A stretch of DNA of 64,000 bases from Auriscalpium vulgare (GCA_019915015.1 JAHBBC010000001.1:2914001-2978000); one strand, 5' to 3'; positions 31,173 through 44,309 are shown, counted from the first letter of the stretch. Notes: a model not told the origin generated them from the letters alone. A program made the numbers and translations.

Positions 31173-33223
31173 TCAGAGTCTATGGACATCGGGACTATTC
31201 GGCGGGACTGCGGGTACGTGGGCTAGTCGCGCACTCCGTGACGTCAGGGAGTGCAGGCCACCGGGCCTCGAGCGCGAGCGCGGCTTCGTTACTGGCTTGT
31301 TCTTGCTGCTCAGAACCGGGTTACTATATGAAACCTCGTCAGACACATCACTCAAGAGTACAAGAGCCACGCCTCTACTCACTCTGTGATGAGCGTGCGA
31401 CCAGGCAGCTCGGCGAGGCTGTCGCGTTCGTAGGGCGACAAGACACTCCCCGAGCCGTTGAATGACGTTGGGAACAGTGGCCCGCCAGGACGCCACGTGA
31501 AGCCCGCGTGCCCAGGCGTGCCTGACAGGACGTGTGAGACGTTGGCAGATTTGCGTGATACCTCGGAGGACGACAGCGGCACGGGAAAGGCGGGGAGAGG
31601 CATGAAGGAAGGAAGGGTCGGTGACCCTGCGGAGCGAGGGCAGGTAGAGATGCAGAGGCCGTACAGATCTTCGACTTCCTCTGGGACGACGTAGCCAACG
31701 TGCGCGGGCGCAGGCTCCATCATGTATTCGCTTGTCCAAATCGGCTGGGTGCCCGCAGAGAATAGCAGGGACTCTTCAGGCGCCCTCGCCATCGCTGTCG
31801 GAGATCCCGCTCGCGCAGTGGCGGAGCCTGACACAGACTCATTCTTGGCCGCGAAACGGTGCGCGTCGATCTCCTCGTGCTCACTGTCGCTTTCCCCGAT
31901 GCTTTCCATAGACAGCGAACTCGAGCGAGATGTCGCCCAACTGGACGTGCTCCCAGACCGCTGTCTTGCCCTCACGCGAGACACGTCGGCATAGTTATCA
32001 GGTTCCTCAGCGATCGAGAAGTCGTTCTCAGTATATGGGATTGGGGCAATGTCGAGGCGGAATGCATCCTCGTCTTCATGTCCCGGTAGGTCCGGCTGCA
32101 GTTGAAGGGGTGACGGAGTGTTGTCGACGGAAGTAACTGTGATGGAAGGCACGGGTGAGAGAGACACGTCACGTTTCGCAGGTGCGATGAGTTCCGCATC
32201 TGCACCTGACAAGCCTTCCATAGGCACGCCGAGAGCCGAGAGCAAGCTGACACAGATCTGCTCGCTGTGGGCCATGACGCACGCGCGGACGCACCGCACC
32301 CACTCCGCATCGCCGGCCTCAGAGCGGGGCATGGTGCACATCCACGCCAGGAGGATTGGGTACGACCACCCTGCGGGATCGGTGCTGCTGAAGTCGACAG
32401 GCGGAGTGGGACTCCGTGTGTGGACTTCCAGCGCGTTGGCGAACTCCGAATTGCAGGGAGACATTGGAGGTGACGCCGGGGAAGCCCCGAAATCCTCTGT
32501 TGGGCGGGGAAGACGTGCTTCCGGCGGGAAAGCCTGCTCAAGGAGTGCCAACAGGCGGTTCGTAGGTGTGGTTTTCAAGAAAGCGGTGACTTCTTCCGGG
32601 CGATCGAGGAATGGCAAGAATTGGCCGTCTGGAATAGGGTGGAACTTGACCGGGACCAAGTCTTCTTCCCGTACGCGCTCTGGCGATGAGAACGACTGCC
32701 GAGAACGTCGTAATGACTGAGGGGAATCTGGTATGATCGCTGAAGGCCGACGGGGCTGCTTCGAGGAGCGTGCTAGCTCGCATAATTGCTGCGGGGAAAG
32801 CGGCGCTCGCGTGCCAAATGAGGAGGTGCTCGAACGGCGACGACGGATGGGGCTGAAGGTAGGTGAAGGGGGTGATACTGCGACTGGGGAATCCAAATTA
32901 AAGGAGGATGAGGCAAAGGAGAGACGTCCGGGGCGTCCGACGCCATCGCCTGTCCTGGGTCGAAGATGAGATGGGGACGGAGTCCAGCTTGCGCGACGAC
33001 GCTCTGGGGACTCTGGTGCGGGGAAAGGGATGTTGTCAGGCGACTGGGGAGTGTCCTCCGACCCCTCTCCTGGGGGAAGGCGTACGATTGTCAACCTGCT
33101 GGTGACCTCCCTCTCTCCTGGATAGTCTCGTCCGGCGTAGATGCCGAAGGGGTCGTGGGCAGAGACGGATCCCCCTCTGCGGGTGATAAGTCCTTGGCCC
33201 ACGGCAGCGATGGAAGTGGCCAT
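31173..33223 (-). CDS. Unrecognised Ser/Pro-rich protein (663 aa, 2 exons)
   Basis: Exons 33223-31383 and 31323-31173. I chose the ATG at 33223 (MATSIAAVGQGLITRRGG). Most of the protein is disordered, with many SP and RRRS sites. Two ordered-looking parts are VKFHPIPDGQFLPFLDRPE..FLKTTPTNRLLALLEQAF (about residues 195-245) and WSYPILLAWMCTMP..WVRCVRACVMAHSEQIC (about 285-330). The ORF would stop at 31379, but a 59-nt GT-AG intron with a CTGAC branch site adds a coding-like exon (NPVLSSKNKPVTKPRSRSRP, ending NSPDVHRL). I do not recognise the family. It is divergent from the synaptobrevin gene. Confidence 0.75.
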
Positions 33224-33641
33224 GGTGTTCGTTGTGAAGAGCAAGCGCTCTCAGCGGCTGCTAGTGGATCCAATGCAACCGCGGGACATCCCAATCGGTG
33301 CGAGGGTCTCGAACATCGAGTCTCGACTCTCGGGTGCGTCAACCAGACGGAAAAGACCCGCGATGTATGTATGCACGCTATATTGTGGCCGTGGGGTAGA
33401 GATGTGCAACGGACGGGGACCCGGCAGGAGCCGGCGGGGCGCGGCTGGGCGCCGGCCGGGCTGTGTCGCTGCGCTTGTCACCAACCCGAACCCCTGCCAG
33501 CTACGACCATCTTTCCTCCCAGTCTCTCTTCCCTCCATCTCTCCCTTCCCCACACGGTGAGCCTGGTGCTTTCTCGTGCCGTCCGTCCCCTCTCCCTTTC
33601 GATACTCATCCCCTGCGTCCCCAGACTCGCACGACAAAATC
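33224..33641. promoter_or_regulatory. Divergent promoter between the Ser/Pro-rich gene and the synaptobrevin gene
   Basis: 418 bp. Near the synaptobrevin side it is a long pyrimidine tract (CTCTCTTCCCTCCATCTCTC). A GC-rich GCCGG-containing block is near 33420-33460. No TATA box recognised. Confidence 0.5.
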
Positions 33642-34645
33642 ATGTCAGTATCCGCATTACGCACGCCCGTCGCTCGCCATACTTGACCCTCGGCCTTGAA
33701 TCTGTTGTGCTCATCTTTGCTGCTGGATCTTTAGGTCTGAGCCTTACGATCCGTACCTTCCCCGTGGCGGCTCCTCTGCCAACCCACCTGCCGCTGGCGC
33801 GCCGGGCGGGAGCAATGGCAACCCCAAGACTGCCGCCATCCAAGCCCAAATCGACGACACCGTCAACATCATGAGGGATAATATCACCAAGGTCGTGGAA
33901 CGTCAGGAGCGTCTGGACTCGCTGCAGGACAAGACCGGTGCGTCGCTCATTCTCGTCATGATCCCCGTCCCCGTTGCCACTGCATAGCCATGCTGCGGTG
34001 CGCGCTTGCGCTCGTGCCCACATCCAACGCCGCCCATCTTAATCCATACGTCAATTTGTTGCTTGTTTTCGCGTGGTGGTTGATTCCCGTCAACGGCCAA
34101 TCACCCACGTTGTTCTTCTGGTCTATGTCCCGCTCCCCTGTCCCCTAGGGAGCAGGTATATGCATTCTCACGATTGCTGGTCACTTTTTGCTGTTTATTG
34201 TGGCATATGCGGTGGCCCGACGCGCAGGCATTTCCTCGCGCCGTCGTCGGGCAGTCTGGCGTTTCACTGAAAGCGTGAGAACGGAACGCTCATAGGTCTT
34301 CTTTTTCCACAGACAACCTCGCCGTCTCCGCTCAGGGTTTCCGTCGCAATGCGAACCGCGTCCGGAAGGTACGTCTTGCACACAATGCTCATTGCCATTG
34401 GTTGTTGAAACCTATTTCTGCAGAACATGTGGTACGTCTTAAAGTGATGTGAGGCTCTTAGAATCCACTCTTACCAACAGCTTCCTCTTTCCGCAGGTGG
34501 AAAGACATGAAGGTGCGTACTGCGCGACTGTCTCTTCGTCCATGGTGCTCATGTGGACCTGCAGATGCGCATCATCATTGGTGTCGCCATCGCCATCATC
34601 ATCGTCATTATTGTCGTCTCCATTGTGAAGGCAACACACCATTAG
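33642..34645 (+). CDS. SNC1: Synaptobrevin, Snc1/VAMP2-type R-SNARE (121 aa, 6 exons)
   Basis: Exons 33642-33643, 33735-33937, 34313-34368, 34424-34431, 34497-34512 and 34565-34645. The product begins [13 protein letters not shown] and has the SNARE motif [20 protein letters not shown] with zero-layer Arg57, then [26 protein letters not shown] and a C-terminal membrane anchor ([16 protein letters not shown]). Snc1-type proteins drive fusion of secretory vesicles with the plasma membrane. The start codon appears to be split by the first intron (AT/G); the alternative donor four bases later, with a different acceptor, would give MSPYDPY. Exons of 8 and 16 nt encode NMW and WKDMK. Intron 2 is 375 nt, far longer than other introns here. 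Confidence 0.93.
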
Positions 34646-35388
34646 ACGGAGCCTTACACTAGTCTTATCGCCGTAATGCTTCTCCTGCCCTTGGCTATCT
34701 GTTGTACCTATGCGCGATACTCATATTTTTCCAGTTCGTTTACCCTTCTTTCCGTCGGCTACGGTCTAGCGTCGGACAATGTTATTTGTAGTGATCCATC
34801 GTGACGCTCAATGGACGGTGCTCTCGATCTCCGTTGCGGTTCGTCCCGCAATGACTGCGGCATAATGGGCAAAGTTGGGACATCTGGTGGTGGGTGACGA
34901 AGCGAGGTAGGAGCCACCTTGGCTCCATGACTCCATATCTTCCTCCGTGTGGCACCTCAAGATGACCACGACCTGTCACATGTGTACCTAGTGCGAGCGT
35001 TGGCACGTCTCACCCTGTGTTTGGAGCTAATTCTGCGAACTGCAGCCCATACAAGTTGCCTGGACGCGCTCGTCTACATGAGCGCAACATGATTACCCGA
35101 GAAGGCATGTAATTGGCGTCCTTGAGACGGGGTTCTTGCCTGGCCGTGCGATAAAAGGCCTTCGCTTGGGGATGCGCCCCAAATTGCAGCCTCATGGTGT
35201 GGTGCAGAGTGTACAGGCTTGTCTCTGCCCACTGGTGCCACCATCTCAAGGCATTCAAGATCGGTTTCCGGTCGAGAACTAATTTCACTGTTTGCAGCGC
35301 TCTGACCACGCGCTGCTCATCTCTGTTTAAAAGGCTGACGTGTTTTGGTGTTCTGGCCGTACCACCTGTCAGTTCCCACCAGCCCAAG
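34646..35388. other. Intergenic region upstream of exonuclease gene 1
   Basis: Synaptobrevin 3' untranslated DNA followed by about 500 bp of promoter-side sequence. A minus ORF (35010-35453) overlaps the start of the exonuclease gene and is probably a chance ORF. No other gene seen. Confidence 0.5.
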
Positions 35389-36431
35389 ATGAACAGATCC
35401 CGCCGGGGCACGCCGATCGAGTACTCGTACTGCGACACCGAGGCACAAGTCATCTCTGCTGTCGCGACCTTATCCTGCCATCAATATGCAATCTTGGATT
35501 GCGAGGGCAGGGAGCTCGGTTTGCGGGGCGGTGCACTCTCCCTCCTGTGCCTCGGCACGCCCATAGTCCAAGGCCAAGCGCAGAACATATTCGTTGTCGA
35601 CGTACCCGCCATCATACACGATCCCCCGTCCGTCACCGCACTCGCCACATTCCTGAGCAACAAAGACATCGTCAAGGTCGTCTGGGACGGGCGTATGGAC
35701 GCCATCGAACTGTACGAGACCCTGAAGGCCGATATCGGGACGGTGCTTGATTTGCAGATCGCCGAGATATTCGCCCGCGCGAAAATCTATGTCAACGATG
35801 ATCCGGAGCGCAAGCGTGTGGACCGTCTGGCGAGGTCCGGGTACGGCTTCCGCACAGTGAACGAGAAACAGCATCTCTTTCAAGACCTGGACGCTGTGAT
35901 AGGAATGCAGCGCTTCATGGACGATCTGCGGCTCTCCTTCGGAGTGGGCAAAGATGGTGCGTAGCTAACATGCGCCATTTAATAGGGGCCTGACGGTCCA
36001 TCTATTCTGCAGCTGAGGTTGTCGAGATGCACCGCAGCGGACAGTCCGCGCGCTGGATGGAACGGCCCTTGGCGCCGAAGCTCTTGCAATACGCGGCCGG
36101 CGACATCTCCGTCATCGCCCACCTCTTCGCCCATTTCTGTGACGAAGGATTCATCGACACCACCGCCCTCAGCACCCTCCTCATCAGCTCCCGCCGCTAC
36201 GTGTACCGCCACGGAAAGCGGGGTCGGATCGAAGAGGCCGACGAGTTCCGCCCGAAAGCACTGCTCGTGCCGTCTGCTCTGTATGCCCCAACAGTGCCCA
36301 CGGCACTCTGTTCGGGATGTGAGACGGTCCTTCCCGTCATGGCCTTCCAGGTTATCAAAAAGCAGAGGAAGACCCGGTGCCGCGTTTGCGAGGCACTGGC
36401 CTTCAGATTTGCAATGGGGAGGAAATTCTAG
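35389..36431 (+). CDS. DEDDy-type 3'-5' exonuclease-domain protein 1 with C-terminal CxxC pair (328 aa, 2 exons)
   Basis: Exons 35389-35956 and 36013-36431 (56-nt intron). The 3'-5' exonuclease (DEDD) fold is shown by YAILDCEGRELG (Asp37, Glu39), VKVVWDGRMDAIELYE, LDLQIAEIFAR and the ExoIII-type motif LQYAAGDISVIAHLF (Tyr-x3-Asp), so the DEDDy class. The C-terminus adds LCSGCETVLPVMAF..RCRVCEALAF, two CxxC pairs about 27 residues apart that could bind zinc. Substrate unknown; the fold is shared by RNA-processing exonucleases. A paralogue with the same layout and intron position is at 44310-45382. Confidence 0.88.
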
Positions 36432-36837
36432 AATTTCCAAGGTACGTTAGCTCCCTGGCTGCGCCGAATCACGCTCTGAGTCGGAGCCCCATTAGCGCGT
36501 CCGTGGTCTGCTCGGCGAGGTTAAACAGCGTCCCTATTTACACAACTACGATGCGAGGGATCCTCATCATACATATGAAAACTACAAGGCGAATCGGGCC
36601 CAGGTGCACTTGAAGGACGCTGTCGCGGCCGCTACTTGCCAGCAACTATGCGCACACACGGTTCACGCTCTGGACACAACCGGGATGGATCAAAAATCAT
36701 TGTTAAAAAGGTGTTGGCTTTACAGACGTTGTAGCTAGATGACGATCGGTATTCAATTTCTAAGGGCCTTTGGCCTTGCAAATGTGACAGAGGATACGAT
36801 ATACATCACATCCAAACACATATATCATCGGCGACAC
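36432..36837. other. Intergenic region between convergent genes
   Basis: Probable 3' untranslated sequences of exonuclease gene 1 and SDR copy A. No gene seen. Confidence 0.5.
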
Positions 36838-38188
36838 TCAAGCAAAGGTCTGCCCGACCAGTTTCTCGGCGAGAGCCCAGAGCTTCGCAGCATTCTCCTA
36901 CATAGAGTGTGAAATAAATTGCGCTAGCACTGCAGGGAACTCACTTGATCGACAGCGTGCGGAGCCACTTGGTCATTGTGAACTTGACAATCGGCGAGAT
37001 ACGCGCCGGATTGACCTGAGCAGAAAATATCAACGACGAACCGAAATCAACTTTGTATGCGGTATATCTCACCTTTGATAGCGGGGTCGAACGTGGTAAC
37101 GATGTGGCTACAAGGCGGAGTGTCAGAGCAGTCGTGCCACTAGTGCAGCGCATTGCTCACGTCGCTGTGCTCGCAGAGACACTCTTGCGTTCATAGGCTG
37201 GCATCGGATTCCCGTCTTCATCGACTATGCCTGTGTAATATCGGGATGAAGAAGCATGTACCAACAACTTACCTAGTTCGACCATCTCCTCTTTGAGACT
37301 CTGCGCTCCAGGCGTCCAGATAAACTGATAGTCAGCGTTTTGCAACTCCACGAGCGCAGTCTCACCTCCCGGATGAACAGAGAAGGACAAGATGCCGTCC
37401 TTTGCATAGCGCTTGGCGAGCTCGACAGTAAAGAGAATGTTAACCGTCTTGCTTTGGCCGTAGGCACCGAATTGAGTGTAAGACCCATCCGTGTAGTTGT
37501 AGTCTTCAAATCGGAAAGCACTGAAAGTGTGCGCCCCGCTGGTGACATTAATGATACGAGGGAAGAAGTCTGCAGAAGCTGCCGCCTTGATTCGACCCAG
37601 GATTAAGTTGGTGAAGAGGTAATGACCTAGGAAATTGGTTTGAAGTTGATATTCAACACCCTCGGTCAAGGTCAACTCCTTGGGAAACAAGACGACGGCA
37701 TTATTGATAAGCACCTACATTCAAAGATGTCAATGACACGCCATGGCAGAGCATTCGAGCGACCGACGTGGATTGGTTCAGTCCATGAACTCACCGTTGC
37801 AGCCGCGGCCTTCACCGAAGCTAGAGAGTTCAAGCCCAGAACCACTGTGCGCAAGTTAGCGGTCGGGCTTTCCCCTTTGATGAATGCGACCGTCTGATCC
37901 AATCTCCACGCCAGTCAGGCAGAGGTGGTGAGCTCGAGAGCGAGGGTGGACATACTTCTCTTGGTTTCGACCCGCCAATATCACCAGTTTGGCGTGCTTG
38001 GCCACCTCACGGGCAGCCTCTCTGCCGAGGCCACCGAGCGAGGCGCCAGTAATCAAGACTAGACGGCAGAGTTAGCATACGAGCACGTCGTCCTAGATGC
38101 TGCACACACCATTCTTGCTCTTGATCTCGGAACTGAGATATTCGGCAACTTCGTCCGCGGTCGTCTTAGAGTTCCAGGAGGCAACCAT
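36838..38188 (-). CDS. Short-chain dehydrogenase/reductase, copy A (331 aa, 8 exons)
   Basis: Exons 38188-38110, 38058-37956, 37903-37768, 37714-37273, 37230-37161, 37107-37073, 37015-36945 and 36897-36838. A classical SDR Rossmann fold: VLITGASLGGLG (from residue 27), LVILAGRNQEK, VLINNAVV, INVTSGAH (Ser165) and the active-site YGQSK (Tyr191, Lys195). Probably an NAD(P)H-dependent oxidoreductase of the retinol-dehydrogenase-like group; the substrate cannot be read from sequence. Where copies C and D have a 50-nt intron after HPGG, this copy has a shortened 41-nt version plus one extra T, which makes the segment readable as coding (ETALVELQNADYQ). It is on the opposite strand to the other four copies. 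Confidence 0.85.
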
Positions 38189-39290
38189 GATGTTAGTCAA
38201 CACCTGCGGCAGATTGGGAAATTGGGGGTTGGTATTCCCATGCCCCTACTTAGTACCTTTCATACGGCCTGTTCCTAGCATCGTGACAACGATCGTGAGT
38301 TGGACGACAGTCAATACTTTTAGTAATGCGAGGTAATGCGGGTCGGACGTAGGAGGCAGGCCTGCGTAAAAGCCGACAGTTACTAAGTACACCAGGCTCG
38401 CTGCCAGATCATCAATCATCGTGTCAAGTTGTGTCGTCAGAGCACTTACATCATTCGAAACGAGCCCCCCAGGGGGCCGTAACCAGGCCGGATCCGATGA
38501 AGGATCGAGGAGGCTGGCGACAACGCAGCACAAGTCTTGGTGGCTGGAGAGGCGCAAACAAAAGCATATGCACTCAAACAAGAGCGTATAAATATGCGCC
38601 TGTCACCTTTATGACCGGGGAGAGACCTTGACGGGCAAGGTGACGAGACATTAATCCTATAGAGCACTCTCGCGGGCTGAGTCAATATTTTAATGTCCAT
38701 TCCCACGTATTCCCACGCGGCTTGGTCAGCTACATAGTCCGATCCCCGAGACAGATTAATATTCAAACCTTTGCAGGTTCAGGATCATCTTGTCTGACTG
38801 GTTCCGCATCCTTTCGGCCTTGACAAAACCCTCCTTCCACACTCCGTGGGAAGTCGGGGAAGCTGATTTACCATGAAATATTGGCGGTGACTGCGAGTCC
38901 TACTAGCAATCATCATCATCGGCCGCTTTCACTAGTCTGCCTCAGTGGATGCATGCAAACATGCGACCGAATGCACGTCCCTCGAACCTGGTGTTGCGAC
39001 TTCGAAGAAGCTACCAGGAGTGCCATATATCTTGAACCAAAGAGCTCAAGCAGGAGCCCAAACAAAAGAATGCTAGCATTACGAAGGGTAAAAAGAGGTA
39101 CGTCATGTTGCCCGCCTATGTGCCGACCTGCTCTCGAAGTCGCAACAGCTCGCTGATCTGCTTTGACAAGGTGAATCCACCGTCAAATTGACGTGATCGC
39201 GATGTCGAGTGTACAAGCTCCCCCTCATATTCTAATGAAACAAGGCAAATCAGGGTCTCGGTGCATGGGAGCTCAGAGTGCACCTGCGTG
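38189..39290. promoter_or_regulatory. Upstream region of SDR copy A with conserved element
   Basis: At about 38315-38390 it contains, in minus orientation, the same element found upstream of copies D and E (TACTTAGTAA .. CGGCTTTTACGC .. CCTCCTACG .. GCATTAC). The remainder is AT-rich with no gene. Confidence 0.6.
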
Positions 39291-41326
39291 CTATAGTTGG
39301 TCCAGGTCAATCTTCACGTCGTGGTCACCTCGTCGATCTATGTGGGTCTCAACCCTGACAGCCAGAGACCCCGGAGAGTCGCGCTTTCATGTTTTCAGCG
39401 GAGAGGAACAGCTCTAAAATGGACCGCTCACCTTCGCGGGCTCCGAGTACGCCGTGCGCTCGGCGTCAACAGCACCGCGGGAGGGTTGGGTCATTCGCGA
39501 GAGATGAATGGACACAATGCCGTCACTATCCGTTGTCTTTTCTCTCAGGGTATTGCGGTTGTTCAGCCTGAGAAAAAATATCGGCGTTGATGGCTTATTA
39601 TAAGGATAAGGATGAGGGGAGACACGAACGTCGCCAGGTACGCGTTAGTGTACACTGTGGAGTTACTGTCAGCGAAGCTTTTGCGGCGAGTCTGAATGCA
39701 ACGTACGTTTGCTCAGTTGGAAGTAGAATGCAATGAAGATGAAGTTATCAGGCATGGCGATGTACTGCAGGGATTGTCAATGATTTCCGGTGCTTCCGGA
39801 CAAGTTGGTGACGTACCAAGATCATGCCAAGTGTGGCATCGGCACTGTGACACCGGAAACCAGTTATGTTATGACTGAGTGATACGAGGGGGAGTGGCTC
39901 ACGCTGTCAGAAGGCCTATCACAACGACGGGATCAACTCCCGCCCCAATAAAGCATTGACATGCGTCTCACCTGTGTTGATGGTGTACAACAAGAGGATG
40001 TTGACAATGGAATCCGTCCGCCTGTATGAAATTGAGTGTAAGCCGTCGTGTCGTCTGGTTTAGTGAGATCGTCTACGTGTTGAAGCCAGTCCGGGACCGT
40101 GCAAGATAGTACGATAGCGCGACAGCCACATAGATGTCGGAGCCGGCTCCGGCGGCAAAATTGATGTAGAAGAGTGTCTACATAGATGTCAGAGAACTCC
40201 GCCGAGGAGATGTGCTGGGACTGACCGACTCCGTAGAGAGCTCATCAAGGGACACGAAGTGAAGCCTGTGTGGTCGTATTAGCAAGTGGGTTGTCCAGAA
40301 GCGATCTTATCTTACGTCTTCGCGGTGATGACTGAGGTTGAGCGAGATCTGGTAAATAGCACGTTCTCTGAGTCGACCGCTAAAAGTACGTACTGAAGCC
40401 CACGACTACATGCAACGTACGCAAGAAAGATCAGCCAGGGCTCGGACAGGAGCAACTCAAGGCGACACATACCGAGATCCAGCATTGACGTCAAGACCTG
40501 AGAAGATGCTTGGTCAGTGATCGACGCATGATGTACGAGATGGATGGAAGAAGATCGCTTACGATGCCGGCAGTGAGGATGATATTCATGTTGCTGACTG
40601 ATTCTCCATTAGAAAGAGAGCACGGTGTATGCCAAGCAGAACGCACGTCTCCAAATTCGTCGGGCAAACATCCTGCAACTAACGGGTGAGACGATATGAC
40701 AAAGCTAACATTCTATGAGCCCTAGCGTACCCTCGTACCATGAAGTTTACGACGCTCTAAGGGTCCGTCAGGAATACGAAGTATAGAAAGGTCTTCGACC
40801 GCACCGTGACCAAAACATGCGCAGCTAGACTCCTGCGTAAGCTCAGCAAAGGGCACCCTACAATTTGTTCGAAGCGACTCACCATACCGGTTTACCTCGG
40901 AGGGCGTATGGGTTCGTGTAATTTGTCACCAGGTACCAATACGATATATCGCTCGTGAGCGCAAAGTCAAATGCGTCCAGCACCCTGTGAGTTCACGCTG
41001 GGTAGTGAGCGGCCGAAGGAACGCGTGCCACACAGACCACCCACCACAGAGCACCGACCTATTGCATGTGAGTGGCGGCGCGAGATCGATGTGTGCAGGA
41101 CTCACGAAGATTTTCAAATGCCAGCGGTCCCCCGGGTATCTGTCAAAGTACGTGTAGCTCTGCATACAAGTGATGCCGAAGAGGCTTGGAGGTACGGTCA
41201 GTCGGCGCTGTGCTTAAAGCTTAAAAGCACGTACACGCCGCTCATGAGACCACCTATGAGGAGGGCGCCCAGCTTGTTGTCCCACGCAATGCCGGCGAAG
41301 GGATCCTCTGGGAGTGGGGATGCCAT
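39291..41326 (-). CDS. DUF6534-type multi-pass membrane protein (332 aa, 20 exons)
   Basis: Exons (high-low): 41326-41235, 41184-41106, 41058-41045, 40984-40883, 40832-40805, 40756-40731, 40672-40647, 40597-40563, 40497-40473, 40405-40394, 40331-40316, 40265-40226, 40177-40077, 40021-39972, 39915-39903, 39844-39817, 39764-39707, 39654-39630, 39567-39432 and 39383-39291. The spliced product reads as an intact seven-helix-type fungal membrane protein: GALLIGGLMSGVLFGIT, SYTYFDRYPGDRWHLKIF, VLDAFDFALTSDISYWYLVT, YINFAAGAGSDIYVAVALSY, RSRTGF, the hallmark YTINTGLLT, MPDNFIFIAFYFQLSKLYTN and YLATLNNR, then a hydrophilic tail. Introns are 47-67 nt. Exons of 12, 13, 14 and 16 nt are required to keep the family motifs in frame. 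The family is common and expanded in Agaricomycetes; its function is unknown. Confidence 0.85.
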
Positions 41327-43069
41327 GAGAGGCGGAGTGAAGGGGTAGCGGCGTCAACTGGTCCCTGGAGCGGGTTGCCAGACCACCGAGGCTTTAAAGA
41401 AGGAGTGACGGAAGAACCACGCGGGAAGCAGCCTGAGGAAGTCAGCTGTGTGAACCGCTCATATTTTACGCGAGGGTGTCAAGAATAGGGTTCGGCCGAC
41501 AATGGCTCAGTCTGCGACGACATATATGAGGGTTGACATTGGTTTGAAACCCGGTTTGACATTGGATGGCAAGCCCGGCGCCTGTGAAAAGTGTCCTTGA
41601 GCTTGTTTAGCGGCGGGCCGCAGTCGGTTTCCGATTCACAGATTGTTCGATTGATATGTTGTTATTACCCATGTTTCCCCCGTAGCCAAAGGTTCCTATC
41701 CTATGCGTGCAGAGGAGGTTGAAGCAAGTGACCGCGTGGGAACTTTCCTTCGAACACGTCGCTTCATAGGTCACCCACCACTGGAAAACCCACTTGTCTT
41801 GCGCATTGTTTGGGACATAACAGCCCTTTCAAGGAGGTAGTCGCAACTAGTGCTAGCGGCGTGCCTGCAGCGTGGGCCACGCGCGAAGCATTTTATCAAT
41901 CACGGCCATTCACGGCGTCCGTACGCGTGGAAGCTGAAAATCGGTCGAAGTTGCCTTGTACTGCATTCAACCGTCCACTCCTGTCGCAGAAGGGATATTC
42001 AACGCAAGACTTGAGGACTTGAGTGGTGCGGAGAGCACTCTCTTCACGCCTTGGAATGCGACGTCGGGCCACTGGCCAGTCTCTGCTCGCTCAGCGCTGC
42101 GCCGCTGCCTACCTGGCCCTCACCCCGGCCGCCGACCAGCGCTACGAGCATCTCGCGCCATCAACAAATAAGAACACCAGGGACAGCGACCGCAACTTCA
42201 AGCTAGACAACGCCAGGTTGATCTTCGGTGGATTCAAGACAAGAGGATCTCACAGCTTCTGTCGAGCTTCCTACGGATGATAGGCATACCATAGATCTGT
42301 CGCCGGCGCCACCCAATATTCGAAGCCTTGTCTGCGCCGTGCGGGCCTGCGGCGCTCTCGCGTGCGGCGTGATGCCATTTGATGGTGGGCCTGTCGCGCT
42401 TGGCGCGCCTGCTCTCGCCAATCACTTGTGCTCAGAGAACACCAGTCTCTCTCAGAGACTCTCTGCTATGATGACCATATGGCAGGTGCTCCTGGCACGG
42501 TCGCCTCTGCTGCCGCGCACTTTGCGGCGTATAGATCTGACAACGCCATGCGGATAGCAGGGGAAGCTGGTGCCAGTTGCTGTTTGACGGCATGTCCGAG
42601 TCGACTCGGAGCTGGCTCGTCGTTACTCATTCGCCAACCGCCGCGCATGCCGACAGGCTGGCTGGGAATGAGTGTTCCGCATCTCCTCTGACCCCATCCT
42701 CCTCTAGTATCCTTCGTGAACAACAGCGTATGGATGCTTATCCTACTTAGCATGCCGCTTTTCACTCGCACTGACAGCCACTTCCACTTCGAGCTTCCTG
42801 CTACCACTGACGTCCGACTTCTCTTTTCCCATGCGCCTGGAGTTGGCCTGGAGCCAAGAGGTTTAGATTCATGTGTTGTCCTGAGAGACGTCGAGATGCA
42901 GTTTTGACGTAGATTGGCCAATAGTCAGTCATCAAGCCTGCCCGAGTGAGCGATTCAAGGCTACCATCGAATCATCATCATCGTACTCTCGTTTCTAATG
43001 CTGCTGTACAAGCACATCTCTTTCGGCTCTTACATTCAGATCTATGTATTCCGTTTGGCCCACGGCACA
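41327..43069. other. 1.7 kb intergenic region, no convincing gene
   Basis: Upstream DNA of the DUF6534-type gene and 3' side of TPI. ORFs at 41810-42022, 42228-42557 and 42466-42921 lack coding bias and family motifs. Confidence 0.5.
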
Positions 43070-44098
<1,029 letters not shown>

Positions 44099-44309
44099 GC
44101 TGGAGTATGGAGATGATGGTGGTGGTTGAGGATGAAGAGTGTCGCCGTAGTGGCCGGAGCAGTCCAGCCTTATGAACGATCTTATCTTATCGCGCCCGCT
44201 ACTCGCGTCCGAGTGACGCGCCGACGTCTCTTCGTTGAGTTGCAGCCTTTGTACCACTCCTTGCAGCCTCTGCTTTGTCGTATGGCCCCCTCCCCACCCA
44301 CTTTTCACC
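44099..44309. promoter_or_regulatory. Divergent promoter between TPI and exonuclease gene 2
   Basis: 211 bp between start codons. Contains CTTATCTTATCGCGCCCGC near the middle; no clear TATA box for either gene. Confidence 0.5.
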
